DNA of 64,000 nt from Strigops habroptila (GCF_004027225.2 NC_044277.2:85758283-85822282); one strand, 5' to 3'. Counted from the stretch's first letter, positions 12,585 through 27,500 are shown. Notes: generated from the letters alone by a model not told the origin. Numbers and translations: made by a program.

Positions 12585-15500
12585 GTAAGTTACAGATCTT
12601 AGTTCTGATTTTTATCTTTCAGTTGGTTTAAGGAATCCTTCAAACTCAATGGGGATAAATCTAAATAAAGTGTAATAATTTCGGATCTTTGGATTCTGGA
12701 GATACTGTATGTGAAGAAAATACCCCTAAGAGAATACTAGCGAATTCTTGCAAATTTTCCTTTTTTCTCTCACAAGCCAACTTTTTAAGTTGAACTCATT
12801 GTTGCAGTGAGGTTCCTCTTTTCTGTTGCAAGGTTGGCACTACTATGAGTTGTTGAGAATTGAGGGGACTCTTGCACACTTAAGGAAATGCAGGAACTCC
12901 GTAGGCACATGATATTTTCAAACTTGCAGATCAGTTTTCAATACAGTTGTCCAACTGTAGATGTCCACTAAGAACACAACACACATATGAGCGATCAGCA
13001 GGATTCCAACCCTCCATGTATAATACCACGAATGTAACTCCCGCACCCTCTGCTTTAATTCAAGGATTGAATTAGCTCTTGATTTCAGTGGATTCAGGTC
13101 CCATTGCAGCTCTACTACCTCACAGCTGTAACAGTCTTAAAGCTTTCCCATGAGTCATTCACTGGAGAGAGACAAAACCCCATAGAATCAACTAGGTTGG
13201 AAAAGACTTTTAAGACCATCAAGTCCAATCATTATGTTCTATTTGTTTGGGTTATGGTAAACATCCCCCCATCCCCCCAGCAGAAAGGGGATTAAGAGAT
13301 TCTAGTAGTTTGCAGACTGCAGTGACAGTTTGGGATGAACACAGTTAAAACATACAAGCCTGCCAGCTTTATTTTGGGGTTTGTGTATTTCTTTCTCACC
13401 ATACAGGCTCATAAGTTAATTATTCCTTAAAGTATTGAACCAAAAATCTAAAGCGAATTTATAACTGAGCCTAATGCAAACAAACATATCACTTTCTTCT
13501 CTAGTACTACAGAGAAACACAGAGGGAGAAAGCATTAGCAAGCAGCATAGACTCAAGATTTTCTTACATCTTTTTGCCTGATGACAAAAACAAGAGCAAT
13601 AGTAAAAATACCACCCCTTCTTCTATTTATTATAATGGGTACCATCCTTCTTAATACCCTTAGTTAGCTCCCAGCTGTGTATCTGTGACTATTGGTGGGT
13701 TGTACTGGGGCCCAGATAAAGAGTTAGGCTTTAAATTCGTCCTAAACCAGTAATTGTTAGTAAATGTTATGATCCAGTATGTGGATGGATCCCCCATATT
13801 AAATCCATTTTGAATATGAACAGGAATACCAGCCCTTTGGGAAAGAGACTTGTATAGATCCCTGTACAAGAGGTAGTGGAGTGACTTGGCCCTCTTGTCC
13901 AAAGACTTTCAGCCCTGTCCTGATCCCACCCCAGTTCAGGATGCTTATGCACTTTCTGAAAAGCAAGCCTTAAGATCAGGCTGAGCAGACAGTCTCTGTG
14001 CAAGGCATTTCAGCAGACACTTAGAGAATATAACCTGACATGAGCAAAGCTGTATCAATTCAAAACTAGGGGAAGGTGTGGTTCATCTTACAGTGGATCT
14101 AGGGATGTTGAAATTTATGGCCATCGTTTTCATTATGAATCAACAGGATTTTCATCCCTGTGTTCTTTCTAGTCTGGCACCTAAGTTCAGTGTGATTTCT
14201 GTTTTACAGTTATAATACTTCTCTCCTTGAAGAAGGCAGGATTATGCACAGACTGCAGCATGAGCGTGTGGTAAAACTACTAGGTGTCATTTTGGAAGAT
14301 GGAAACTACTCACTTGTGATGGAGTATGTGAAACGGGGGGACATGATGAAAGTTCTACAGAAAGTGAGCAGTGAATTGCTTCATCCCTTTTGCTTTTCCT
14401 TAGAGTTGATAAGATACTTGAAAGGGACAGGACGTTGCTGGTATCTCCAGAGAACGGAGCCTTTAGATTCTCATTTTCTTTTCTGTATTAGAGCCAGTGG
14501 CAGCCCTGCCTTCTCTAGAGACAGCAGAGGACAACTGTGACTTTCCTGTGCATCACAGAAGAGCAGACCACAGTTATAGGTTCAAAGTTACAGGAGTGTG
14601 GAGAATTTGCTAAAGAAAACTGCTTTTGTAAATATGGAGTGACTCTAGAATTGTTTTAAATTTAGATTCAAGAAGGACCTTAGTTCTTTTTTACCATGGC
14701 TTGAGCAGAGGTTCTCTTGGGACTGAGAAAGAAACTTTTTTAAAGACTATTTTTTAACTTGATGGTTGTAATACCATTTTTTAATAGATAGTACTTATTC
14801 TTTATTTTAGCTCTCCGTGCCTTTGTCAGTGAAAGGGCGTTTCGTGCTGGAGATTATAGAAGGAATGCTTTATCTGCATGAGCAAGGCTTCGTACACAAA
14901 GACCTAAAACCGGAAAACATCCTTGTGGACAAAGACTTCCACATTAAGGTACTGGTTAGAATGTAAATGGAGAAAGCTGGTGATCTGGGTTGGAAGAACC
15001 CAGTTTGACCACACTGGTTAGTTTTCCTGATTGGAAAATGAACTCCATTGTACGCTATCACTAAGAGAACAGTACCAGTGGATCACTGAAGTATGGTGGC
15101 CTATACAATGTCTGAGATCTGCACAATCTTCCCACAACTGTGGGGGGGGAAAAAAATCACTAATGGTATTAAAAAAAAATGAATAATATTGTTGAGAATT
15201 AATGAACTACAAAAAAAAAAAAATACAGCTAGAAAGAAAAAACAAACCTTTATGCCTAGAGATTGAAACAAAATAGAATTTCTTATGGATCGGGTCTTTT
15301 GCTCTTTGTTGCTGTAATTTCTTCTCCTGCCTTTACCTCCTCCTCTTTATACTTTTCCTTCTTTTGCCTATTACCTTTTCCTCTTTTGTCTCCCTCTTTT
15401 TTCCCTTAGTCATCATTTTTAAATGACAGCCAGCAGCTACAAAAAAAGCAGCAGGAGACTACTTCAAAGAATGGTTCATAATCCTGTTCCAAAGCCCTTC

Positions 15501-18500
15501 TATTAACTTTACTGGGCTTTTGGATCAAGACACATAGATATAGAGCCTACTGCTGAATAAACCTGAGTAGAATTTGCAGCAGTCCTCAACAGATGTCCTG
15601 TCTCTGGTCAAGGTGAGTTGCTAAAAAAATCACCCCATTACAGTTTGAAACTACAGAATAAGTTCCTATGAAGAGCGCTCTATCATTTGGTATTTCTCTC
15701 ACATTAGTTAGTGAGAAGTTGTTTTACAAGGTTAATATAGTAGCAAGTCCTAGTGCAGTATGAGCAGCATGCAGATAAGAGAGATAAACTGTATTTAAAA
15801 ATAAACAAACAACCCCCCCCCAAAAAAAAACAACAGCAAACAAACAAAAAATAAAAGCTCACCCAAACAAACACACCAAACCATCATGATCTGCTTTAAA
15901 TGTAAATTGGATGGGGTTTTTTGGTTTCAGCTTATATGGACAGGACCAAACTAGGCTATCATCACACTGCCTGACAAGCTGAACTGGAGCCCAGGATCAA
16001 ATTCAGAATCAGATCAGACTTAAGGAGCTTGATCAAAAGTATAATTTAAGGCAGTTGTATGATCTATCTGCTTGAATGTGTCTAACATTGCCAGTATTTA
16101 TAAAGGGAAACAGTTGTTCTAGGAAACTGCAAATGTGGGAAGATTTACATAATATCTTCCTCTAACACATTAGACCTCCTCTCACTTTTAGACATGAACC
16201 TGCACTCCTGGTTCCTCAGCAGGATGTCACTTACATTTTCCTTTTACTCTGAATATATGACTTTTAAATTTAGCCCAAAGTTTCATAAACTCAAAGGGAC
16301 AATAAGCTAGTTATAGGCGATGAGAGAGAAAAGAAAAGCCAGTTAAAAGTGAGGCAAGGTGCCACCTCAGTATTTTTCACTTCTTTTTTCCTTACATTGT
16401 GCAGTCATTCCAAGTGGGTTAAATTAAGAATGAAGGTTCAGCCTAATGGTTACCTATTGGCAGTGATACTTTATTGAAGATTTAAAAAAAAAAAAAAAAA
16501 AAAAAAGGCAAATCGTTTGTTTTCCTTTCTTGTATTTGCATTTTTTAGCAGTGTTTCATTTTTAGATAAGTTATTACCAGCTATTCATTATCAGATTGAG
16601 CACTGCATGAAATACTTGTTTATCTCCTCTTGATCATGGCACTAGCTCCGATGTGTCTCATTTTTCAGATTGCAGATTTCGGTGTTGCGTCCTGTAAGAG
16701 CTGGAGTCGCCTGACCCAAGAAGAGACTGGCCGACAGAAGCAAATCAACAGCGTTTGTCAGAACAATGCTGGGACTCTTTTCTATATGGCCCCAGAGCAT
16801 TTAAGCAATGTTCACATAAAACCTGGAGAGAAATCAGATGTTTACAGCTTCGGCATAGTGATGTGGGCAATTTTTGCTAACAAAGAGCCATACGAACGTA
16901 AGTTACGTCCAAAAGGATGCTATCATAAAGTTAAGTTACAAATGTTAAGCATTTAAAGTTATAAAATTAAGATTAGCAGATTAACTCACCTATGCCCAAG
17001 AACAGTGCCTGTTCTTCACCTCATGGCCAGTAAGAGGCATTAGTTGCATCATTCCTGACTTTTAAACATGGACAAGAACATCTAAATTGAAATTCTGGCA
17101 CGAGCCTGATCTATACACATCCACATGATGGGGGCATAAACCTGCACTCAGTGGCAGAAGCTAGATAAACCTATGGCAGGCCAAGATGGAATCTTCGATG
17201 TTACTTTCATTTTCTGAGGTGGACTAGTTATGCGTGGGGTTTTTTAACAGGAGCAATCACATAGCCAGTTACTGCTTCTCAGCTGTGTGGCGTGAGTTGC
17301 TCAACATGCAGTAATGTGCTCATATAGAACAATAGGAGCAAACTGTGAAATTCCAGAGTAAAATGTTTGTCATTTTGAATGGATTTTTTGCTAAATGTTT
17401 CCTGTGTCGCCATCTTTGTGTACCCAGTGCAAAGCATAACTGAGATACAGGTGCTGTAGAGCTAAATCCATTACTCTAGTCACACTGGGTATGTCTTAGA
17501 TATAAAAGTAAATCCATTAATCTTAAAATAAATCTCTAACCCATGGAAGTTAGGGCAGAGGATTCAAATTCACTAATGTGAGAATAGTAGCTGTAACTCA
17601 GAGATCTTTGAAATCTTTTGCATATCCACAAACACACAGGGAACTGCTTCATTTTTTATTTCTTCGGTATTTCTTTTACCTATGGAAAGGTAGCAAAACC
17701 CATGATCGGAATCTGATTTTATTTTTCAGATAGTATAAATTATTCTCAGATTTGGTTTGCCATCACGTGTGGAAACAGGCCAGACATAGAGGAGATCCCT
17801 GGTGAATGTCCAGTGGAGATTACTGACTTAATGAAACAATGCTGGATGCAAGAGTCAGAGAAACGGCCAACCTTTGCAGGTAAGGCACTGCTTTAGGTTT
17901 CTTTTTGTTACTTGTCCATCAATAGTTTGTAATGCAGTAAAACAAACTTGAGTGTTTTCCTCTTAAAATACAAGTTTTTGCTTTGAAAATAGAAATATCA
18001 ATTCACATGCCCAGTAAAGCATGCTCCCTGTACCCCAACTAAAAATGGGATCCGGTCCAACATTTACAGATTTGAGAAATACTCGTAAGTGAATGGAGCT
18101 AAGACGTTTTATACTTGCTGATAATTTGTCTTTAGCATAGTATAATCTTCCTGCTGAAATTTACAGAAAAGCTGACATCAGGGGATATAATATATCTTGG
18201 CTATGACTGAGAAAATACCCTATTGAAACTAGCTTCAAAATCTGTCTGGTTTAGCCTTCCATGAGCAATACAATAGCCTTTGACTAGCTAATCAGCCTTT
18301 CTTACAGTCAGATCCCAAAATGCTTATAGTCAGTAAAAGTCTTGCCTGAGGGGGCTGGGAAGGAGACTTAAGAGCATTCAGCAAATAAGTCAAAATTCTT
18401 TAACTCCTCTTGCCTCTACTTTCTGTCTCAATATGTGGTGCCAAAAAACCACCAAAAAAACCAACTCAAATAAAACATCCTATAAAACAAAAGCCTCTAC

Positions 18501-21500
18501 GCATAACAGGAAACTGAGGTTTGGATTTAGCCAGGAGTGTCAAGAGCTTCGTATACAACAGGCATGTACTTAAATACTCAGAGGAAATTTGTATAACAGG
18601 AGGAAGCCATCTACTATTTCCATATTTAACCTGCATAATCTACTGCTAATGGATTGAGTTTATGCTTGCACTGGGTCTTAGATTCTAATTTTCTCATATG
18701 CAAAATACTGATATTTACCATATTTGCAGATTATTTCAGTAATTTCATCTTTAGCAGAGATGGGATAATTCTTTACCAGATAGCTGAATGTAATTGAATG
18801 TAGCTTATTTCTTAAAATGTAGCAACCAATCTTTTGGCCAGTCAATTTGAGGAAAGGAGCTGTCAGACGCAGATCGTAGACGGGGAGCTTTCACCCTGAA
18901 AAGCAATACAACAACAACAAGGACGAAAAAATCACTAGAAATCATCCTGTTCTTGTTTGTATATTAAGACGAAATGAGCCATGTGAACAGATTCCAAATG
19001 TATATATGACTTTCCTGTTTCTGGCTTCATACAAATCTTTATTCAATCCTTATCCATCAAAATTGTTAATGGTATAAATCACTTATTTTCTATTGAAAAC
19101 CACTTTCACGTACTTCTTTCCTTTTTGCAGAAATTAGTCAAAGATACAGGCCATTTTACTGCCAAAATCTAGAAAACAATATTGACACTGATGTGGAGAA
19201 ATTAAAAGTGAGTAACTTGCTAAGCATTTTAAAGTGTCAGTTCCCCATAACCCCTCTCTCCAATCCCAGTTACGTCCAGATTCTGTCACTTTCAGACTGA
19301 TAAGACTTGACCGAGCTGATTTCCTTCTGTGATTAAAATGGCTGGATTTGCAAGGGAGGAGAGAGCAGTGCACATCATTTACTTCAACACTTCCTCCCGA
19401 AATACTATTGTATCTAAGTTTGGGTGTTGCTGTCTGGGTGGGCAGATGAAAACAGGTTGGATGGTGAGCCAGAGAGTAGCGGTTAATGGGTTGTACTTCT
19501 TTACCTGGAAGCCGGTAACAACTGCAGTAGTGGAGAGGTCTGCTGTACCAGGTCCTTTCCTAGTGTACTTCTGTGTCAGCGACCTGACAGCAGTGATGGA
19601 GTGTACTTTCATAAGGTGCGCAGGTGACACAAAACTAGAAGGACCAGTCAATACAGTCACAAGGGCAAGGCTGCCAGCTGCAGGCTGGAGAACTTGTGAA
19701 ATTCAGAAAGGACAAATGCAACATGTTGCACCTGGAATAATCCCTGGCTTCAGTGTCAGCTGGGGTCTGCCTGGCCAGGGAGCAGCACTGCTGAGAAGGA
19801 CCTCAGGGTAGTGGTGAGCAGCAACCTGGGCACCAGCCAGAGCCTCCATGGCAGTCAGGAAGGCCAGCAGCAGGAGCAGATAAGCTCAGCACTTGTTCGT
19901 CCTGCCATATGAGTTGTGGCTGAGGAACCAGGACTATCTCAGCCCAGACATGCAATGTTTCCTCATTCTACCTACGAAAAGTTATTGAGAAGATAGAGAG
20001 CAAGCTCTTCACAGCAGTGATAGTAGGAGGACATGAGACAGCAGACATAAACTGAAACAAGGGAGATTCAAACTGGATATAAGAGGGGAAAAAAAACCCC
20101 CAAACTTCCCTATGAGGACAGCCAAGCAGTGGAGCAAGTTATCTAAGGAGGTTGTCCAGTCACCATCGTTGGAGGGTTTCAACACCCAACTGCACAACTC
20201 TGATCCCATAAGTGACCCTGTTTTCAGCAGGAGGTGGGCCTGAGATCCCCCAAGGTCTGTTGCCACCTGAGTGACACTGATTCTATGACAATACTTTGCA
20301 AAAGCTCCTCATATATCCATTAAGTTTCACTCATTAAATAAATGTTATTCCTAGAGATTCAAAAGTGGCAGAATCGGATATAGACTACATGTACAAAAGC
20401 CTCTGTAAATTCTTGGTAATCTGTGTACTACATTCATCTAAAGAGTCCCAGCTTGCTTGAGAGCAGGAAGCTCTACTGCAGTAATAACAAGGAAAATTTT
20501 AAATCAGATGTTTTTGCTGAGTATCCAAGTCAGTTTCTCTTCCTTCTGTGTCTGTAGGTTTGTAAGTTATGATAAAGAATGTTTTTTTGACTGAAAATAA
20601 GAGAATGAGAACTTCTTGGGCAGATTTTATTACAGATTTTATGAATTTACTCACTTCTGTAGTACTGACAGCTGTCAGTGAGAACTCCTGGCATTGGACT
20701 TAGAATTTTAATCTTTGCAATGAATTGAGGCTCAGAAGAGTACATACCCAGTTATTTTAAATAAGAAAACAACTTCCTTCATGAAACCGTTCATTTAAAG
20801 TTTTCTTTAAAGTGCTTCCTTCTGTCACCAAGTCTACAGTTGTGGAAACGAAAGTTTCTGGTTTAGGGAACGTGATGTTTATGAAATACTAGTGACTGTT
20901 GGAAAACACAGAGTTTTGCAAAATAAAGCTGATGGAACAAATTTCCTGGACTGATTTGACCACACTAACTCACAATGTGAAGTACATACATCTGATTTGT
21001 GATAGTGACCCTAAATCAGGATCATGGCCAATTATACTAGCTGTATTAGCTGTGTGCAATATACATTTCAAATCACAGGGATCAAAGGACTACTTGGAAA
21101 ATGGGCCATGAGTCTTTTACTTTCTCGTGAAGGAAAGCATCCATTCTGATCAGGGCACAGAATGCAAGTACAGCCTCCAAGGCAAGTGAATGTGGTGAAT
21201 GAACTATTAGTACAGCTTCAGTAGCAACATGAGTTAGAGCTTGCACACGCTTAGCCCCCCACTAGCAACTGTAGAAGCAGAGTCCACAGCCTCCTAAGTA
21301 AAAGGACCACAGAGTCACAGAATGGTTGAGATTGGAAGGGACCTCTGCAGGTCATCTGGTCCAACTGCCCTGCTCAAGAAGTTCAGTCATTCAAGTAAAA
21401 TGTAAGGACCCAAGATTGTAAAGTGCTTTAAAATGTTATCTGTTGCTTTCAGAAGTAAGTAGATTTGTGGGGAGGGGGAGAGTGTAGCAGTTGTTGACTT

Positions 21501-24500
21501 TTTAATCTGTGAAAGTACTACTTGGGTTTAATTGAAAAAAAAAAAGATACTACTTTTAGAACTTATGAGTAAGGAGCACTGAGAGAAATAGAGAAATTTT
21601 TTTCAGGTAAAAAAATTTACTTCCAGGGAAGTCTGAATAATGGGAATAGCAGAAGATTAGAACAAGAATGGATTTTGCCTTCAATCTATTGAAGTGAGAA
21701 TGAGGGTTTACAGAAAGGAAAATGTACTGCTTATTTCTGAAGATTTGCTTTAAACTCCTTCTTCATAATACTAGTCATAAAAGTCAGTGTGGTCATACCT
21801 GAATGTAAATCTTTCTCACCTCTTCCCTATTGATGAATATACTTAAAATAAATATAATCCACAGAACAGGGTGCACATTTGCTACCTTTACCTCAGCAGC
21901 ATCTTCTCACCAAGATTGCTTGCAGAAAGTCTATTAAGTGCAAGACAGACAATCCAAAACCACTCTCTCTGGGTTAAGCTCATACTCATGTAAGGAAGGG
22001 TATTGTTTGGCCGACTCAGAGTATTGTATTCTGCAGTTGCATTGCAGTCCTTCCTCCTTTCATTGAACAAGAGATTTCACCCATCCGTAGCAAAGCAATG
22101 GGTATTTTTTGTTAGGCTATGCTCTCTGCAAGGGTACAGGATCTTCTCCCATACCCAGGTTCCCAGATTCATGGAATCTGTTCATCCTGGTCACTTTGCT
22201 GTGAAGCTGTGCCATTTCCTATTCTACAGAAACTCCCTTTGGTTAAACTTTTGCCTGTAAATTCTTTCTTATATGCAGGAAATGTGGCCGGTGTCAGATG
22301 AACTGCTGGATAGGATGCAATCCCTTCAAATAGATGCTGTAGCACACAATAGCAGTAATGCTCAAGCAGGTAAGACACTTACTAGCACATCATTATTCTA
22401 TGCATTCTGCCAAAGATAAGGTTGTGTACATGTACAAAATAAGTGATCTTACCATTAAGGGGTTATGAACAGGCTTAATTATTCAGCATTTCAGAAAGAA
22501 TTGTAATCACTGAAAAGATTAAATTTGCTGCCAGTCTCCCAAAAGTCATACTTAGATGAATTTTCTCTCCTTTCTCTCATATTTTCCATCACATCTTGGA
22601 TGAGTTGCATGTTTCATGGTTTTATAGAGCTGTCTCACTAATATGTGATTATATAGTTACAGTTATGTAGAAATGTATCTGGAATTTTTTTTACCAAAGT
22701 TTTTTAATGGCAGAGGATATAGGATCATGTTTGCAACACCGATTTACAAGCAACAATGTCACATTCAGCAGAACTTAGATCTTGCTAAGTTTGCTCACAC
22801 CATTTGAAAGGCATTATGAAATGAATAATGTTAAACTGTAACATACAACTAATAAGCCTTCCCCAAAGCTAGGTTTGCCATAACTGTTCTTCAGTAGAAC
22901 TGATGGACTTTGTAGGGCAATACTACTGCTATATTTCGAAATGAGTATAATTACATTTCCCTAGCAGAAATAATCACATATGGCTGCAGCAGATTACGTG
23001 TTTTAAGTACAAAAGGCTTTATTGTGAATCTACACTGCAGAAAGATACTATCTTGACAGCCTGTCAAAGTCAGGTTTTTCTCTCCAGTCAATGGGCATTA
23101 CTCAGATAGTGGTAGTGAAAGATACCCCACAGGATCTGTTCATACATCTCAAACTTGCCCTGGAGAACGGATGCCATGTAGTTTATGCTAATACTGAATC
23201 GCTAACAGCTGTCACTTTTGATGAGGTCGTTTCTGTATTAGATCATTCCCCCCATTCCCTCTCTAGCAGCAGTAACAAAAGAAGCAGAGTGAGTCAGACT
23301 GGAGGTGTACTAATATACAGACATAAAAAGGAACTAGTCTGAATTCATGTAATTGGGGGGGGATGGGACACGACACAGTTCACTGGCATTATCTGCCCTA
23401 AACAGAAGCACATACATATGCTTTATTCCAGTTTTACAGTGGTCTGTAAGAGTCCCTTGTTTTAGGCAATGTACATTGTACAGACAACTGTGAAGCTTTC
23501 AGAACTTTTTAAGGAAGCATCTGTAGTCCTACCCTTAAAAACATAAGAACAAATAGTAACTAGCAGATTTTTACATTCTTTTTTAATCTTGGAATGCTGC
23601 AGCATGATCCAGATCATAACTCAATCTAGTTCAAGATTGAAGTGGAGCTTCCTTTGATAGTGAGAATTAGTTTGAAGGATGTAGATGACAGATTATTTTA
23701 TTTGGTAGGCATTTCTTGTAAAAGTGTATTCTTTGGGACTATAAAGAATAAACAAGACAAAAAGGATTAATCACAAAATACGCAGGCAGGATATTTTACG
23801 TCATGATGTGCAAACATGACTTAAATGACAAATAATTTGTGCTGTATGAAATAACACCTATTACAGTGGGGTTATTTTCAATCATTTTACACTCTAATTT
23901 TGCACTTATTAAACCCCAGTTAATGTCAGTGGAGACATAGCAGTAAATCAGACCCTGCGAATGCCTGCAGGTACTATTTGTTTCAGTGGTTGAGAACTTC
24001 ATGTCAATATGAGCATGCAATGAATTCTGACACCACTTAAGTAAGTGGGGTTTTGATATCGGTAGCTTAAACAAGCCTGTACTTCCTAGATAAAAGCTTG
24101 TAATACTTCTCTGTAAAGGCATTTATAAAATAAAACTCAGCTTCTGCTGGAAGGGATGAAATATTTCACCTTTTATATATTACCATAATATTAAAGGTAG
24201 ATTAATAGATTCTAGTATCATCACGACAAGCTATATAATTGCATTTGGATGTATTTAAAATATTTAAATTTTCTCCCTTTCAGATCAGCCTAATTCTCTA
24301 CACAGTATTCAAGGTCCCATGACCAGTCAGGTTAATGAAGACCTGTTTGCTGCCTCCCCTGAGAACCAGCCTGTTGAAAGCTGTGAGACCCCACTTACGT
24401 CTACTGATAATCTAGAAAGAAAACTTCAGTGTGAATACAACTACCATGTATATGGGAGCCGGATGGATAAAGCAGTTCTACCTATAGTATACACCCCTGA

Positions 24501-27500
24501 AATGAGAGAGGAAGAAAGGAGACGACGAGTTTCCTATGATCCGCTTTCAAAGCCATCTCCTACTCCTCAATGGAGTGAGCTGTATTCCAGAGCTGAAAAA
24601 ACAAGATCAAACACTAATCCATGTGTTTGGCCAGCTGCAATAACACCAAAACAGGGAACTGTAGATATTTTTTACGGGATAAACCCTAACGGTCTTCTAA
24701 TGGGAAACACAGATGCTGCCTATGGCTTGTGTTCAGCCAGTACTTTTAACCTAGGTACACCTGTGCCTGAATCTGGCCTAAACCCACAGCCACAAACCAA
24801 TGTAAACTGGTATTCAAAGAATGCAGACACAGATACAGGTGAGATTCCTCCTCCTCCAACACCTATGTTTCTGAAAACACACTTGTTCTCTAAAAATTAA
24901 GTGGTCAGTAGTGTCTTGTAGTTTGCGTAACACTTACTGCTAGCAGTTGCTCTGCAATGTAGCAAAGGGGAACTTATTTCATGAAGTTCTCTGTCTGCTT
25001 GACATTACTTTGTGTTGCTGAAACACTATCTTTGGCTTCATTATGCTGCTTTCACTGATTTCAGGCTGTCAATTTCAAGTGAACCATTTCTAAAGCATCA
25101 GTGTAATAGAGAAGCATCAGACTCAATACCTAACTCTTCAGCTACCAACCAAGTAATAGCAAACGGCAGATACTGCTACAGCAGGTACCAAAACAAAGAG
25201 CTGCTATCAGTCATTCTAGGAAAGCAATCGAGAACTATTGACTCTCAAAAATGTAACATTCATACTATAGGTTCTGCTTGTGCAGAAACATCATTTATAG
25301 CATTTCAGAAAATAAATGGGTATTTTTAGCTTGATTTGCAGAAAGGTAGGAGACTCTTGAGCTCAGGGACCCAACAAGGAGCTGAGGCTCATAACTGGTT
25401 TCTCCAGAGACCGGTGGCTGATGCTGATGGGGAGCTTCTGTTGGTATTTGCTAGTGAGCTGTGGCATAGAAACGTGTGGAGACAAAGAAAGAAGAGAACA
25501 CTAGGCCTTGGCAAAAAGTATAAATAAAATGGTAACTAGAGACCTGTAAGATGTAACTTTCAGGACCTAGAAATGAAAGATATGTTAGCCTGTTCCTGTT
25601 AAATATTGAATATTTTTTGTGGCATTCTTTTCCAGATCATCTCACAAGAATGCCTAGCTGTTTACAGGCAGAATGCTACAAAGGTGTTATTCTGTTACAT
25701 TATTTATGCAAAGGCTGGGATTAGTTATTTATGTGAGTTTATTTATTGAAATGAATCAGAGCTGTCATGCCTCAAGGCAGGGATTAGATCCATCGACATC
25801 ACTAATAAAGTAATGTTATTATAGTTATTATAGTCAAGAAAAAGTTTACCAAATGCTGCATAAGTGGGTAATGAGGGAAGGTGCCAAAGGTGCTACAGTT
25901 GGAAAGCTTGCCAAAGCCCTTTTTAGCTGCCAAAGACTGGATCTCCTTACTAGTTTAATGCAAATCAATGAGGAATAAATTGCCAGAGAATGGGAGGAAA
26001 ATTAGGGTATTTTTTCCTGAAGACCTTCCAATAACAAGTAATAATCCTGAACAGGCTTTCTGGAGCTATAGTTATTATAGGCAGGCTGCATGGAATAGCA
26101 TGGCAGATATTGGACTAAGATGCAGAAGAGCTGCATTACAGCTCTTCCATTGCTGTGTCAGGTGATCATAACTCAGCCACTCTTGCTGCCCCAACATAAG
26201 TTCAAGAGCTCATCTGTGGGCATCCAAAACAATTACTGCCCTGGGCTGGAAGTTGCATCTCTGCCAAACATTACTGCCACCAGCAGAAGATGCAGTGGTG
26301 TCCATGCCTTTGCTAGAGCCAGTCACAAGCAGCATGCTAATATAAACGACAGTCAGCCTCAGCAGTAAGCAGTAGGAGCACACTTGGGAGTTTGGAATTT
26401 GCCAATTTGAAGACCTGCTGTGAGGCAGCTCAGCCCATAACTGTTGTGTGCTGTGTTCCCACACTGCTATCTATTAGCCAGGTATTCATATACCCATGTG
26501 GAAGCCCATTGCCCTCACTGGGATCCAAGGGCAGTTAAAGCTATTAGTCATTGAGCAAAACCCTGATAAGGTTATTGCTTTAAGAGAGTTATTCAAAGGG
26601 ATATAATAATTAAAAAGCTTCTTGTCTCTTTGTATTTAAGAGCACAAACTGTAGCTATACTGTTACAAATATGGCAGTCATTTTTAAATACACTTGCTTT
26701 TTTATTTACATAATGCTTTTGACATTTGTTTTGTTTTCCCTTTTTGTTTAGGTAACACAGATTCCACTTCTTTCACAAGGGGAACTTTTAGACCATATCC
26801 CAGCGTGCCCAGAGCAAGCATAGGTAAGTGCTGTAGCCTCTATCTACCCTGGTAGCCCACAGGCTATGCATTGCATCCTGACCAGTAAAGCAGAAAACTT
26901 CAGGATCTTGAAATAATTTATGTCATTGCTTAACACCTCTAACCATAGTTATCAGTACCAGTGTGCAAAAGTAATTCCTGTTTCTAGAAGGACCTGTACA
27001 CACCATTAAATGTGTATTTGATGGATCAAGGACAATATCTTTTTCTATGTGAAAGAGCTTTTAAAAACCTGAAGGCATTGTAACATCTCCTGCACAGCAA
27101 AACCACTCACTTTCTTAGATTAAATGCCACGTTGCTGTGACTCTACCCAGCTCCTGAACCACACATGCATTTGGGACACCTGTCCTTTCTTGCTCTGGAT
27201 TTTGAACACAAACCTCTAGCTGCAGGCTTTGTGCTGATCACCCTTCCTTGAGGCACAGATCTCTACAGTTCAACTGTCTTAAGCCCCTGAAATTCTGTCC
27301 TGCCATTTAGGAGTTGTTAATATATGCTCCTTTCAAGATGTGTGGCTTGAGACACTCTGAACTCTTTAATTCACCCTTTCAAGGCTTGTCCAAGTTTTTA
27401 AGTGGCTTACACTTACAAAGAAAACTGGAAACAGCAGGTTTCTCCCTTCTTGACTATATGCTCCTTAGAGTCTTGACATAATGTCCCAAACGTGACAAGT

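Noticed and set aside
24839..24900. Extension of the RIPK1 185-codon exon past its donor to a stop
   Set aside because: The 'gtgaga' donor at 24839 and exact frame match with the next exon show normal splicing. The extension (rich in Pro) is intronic.
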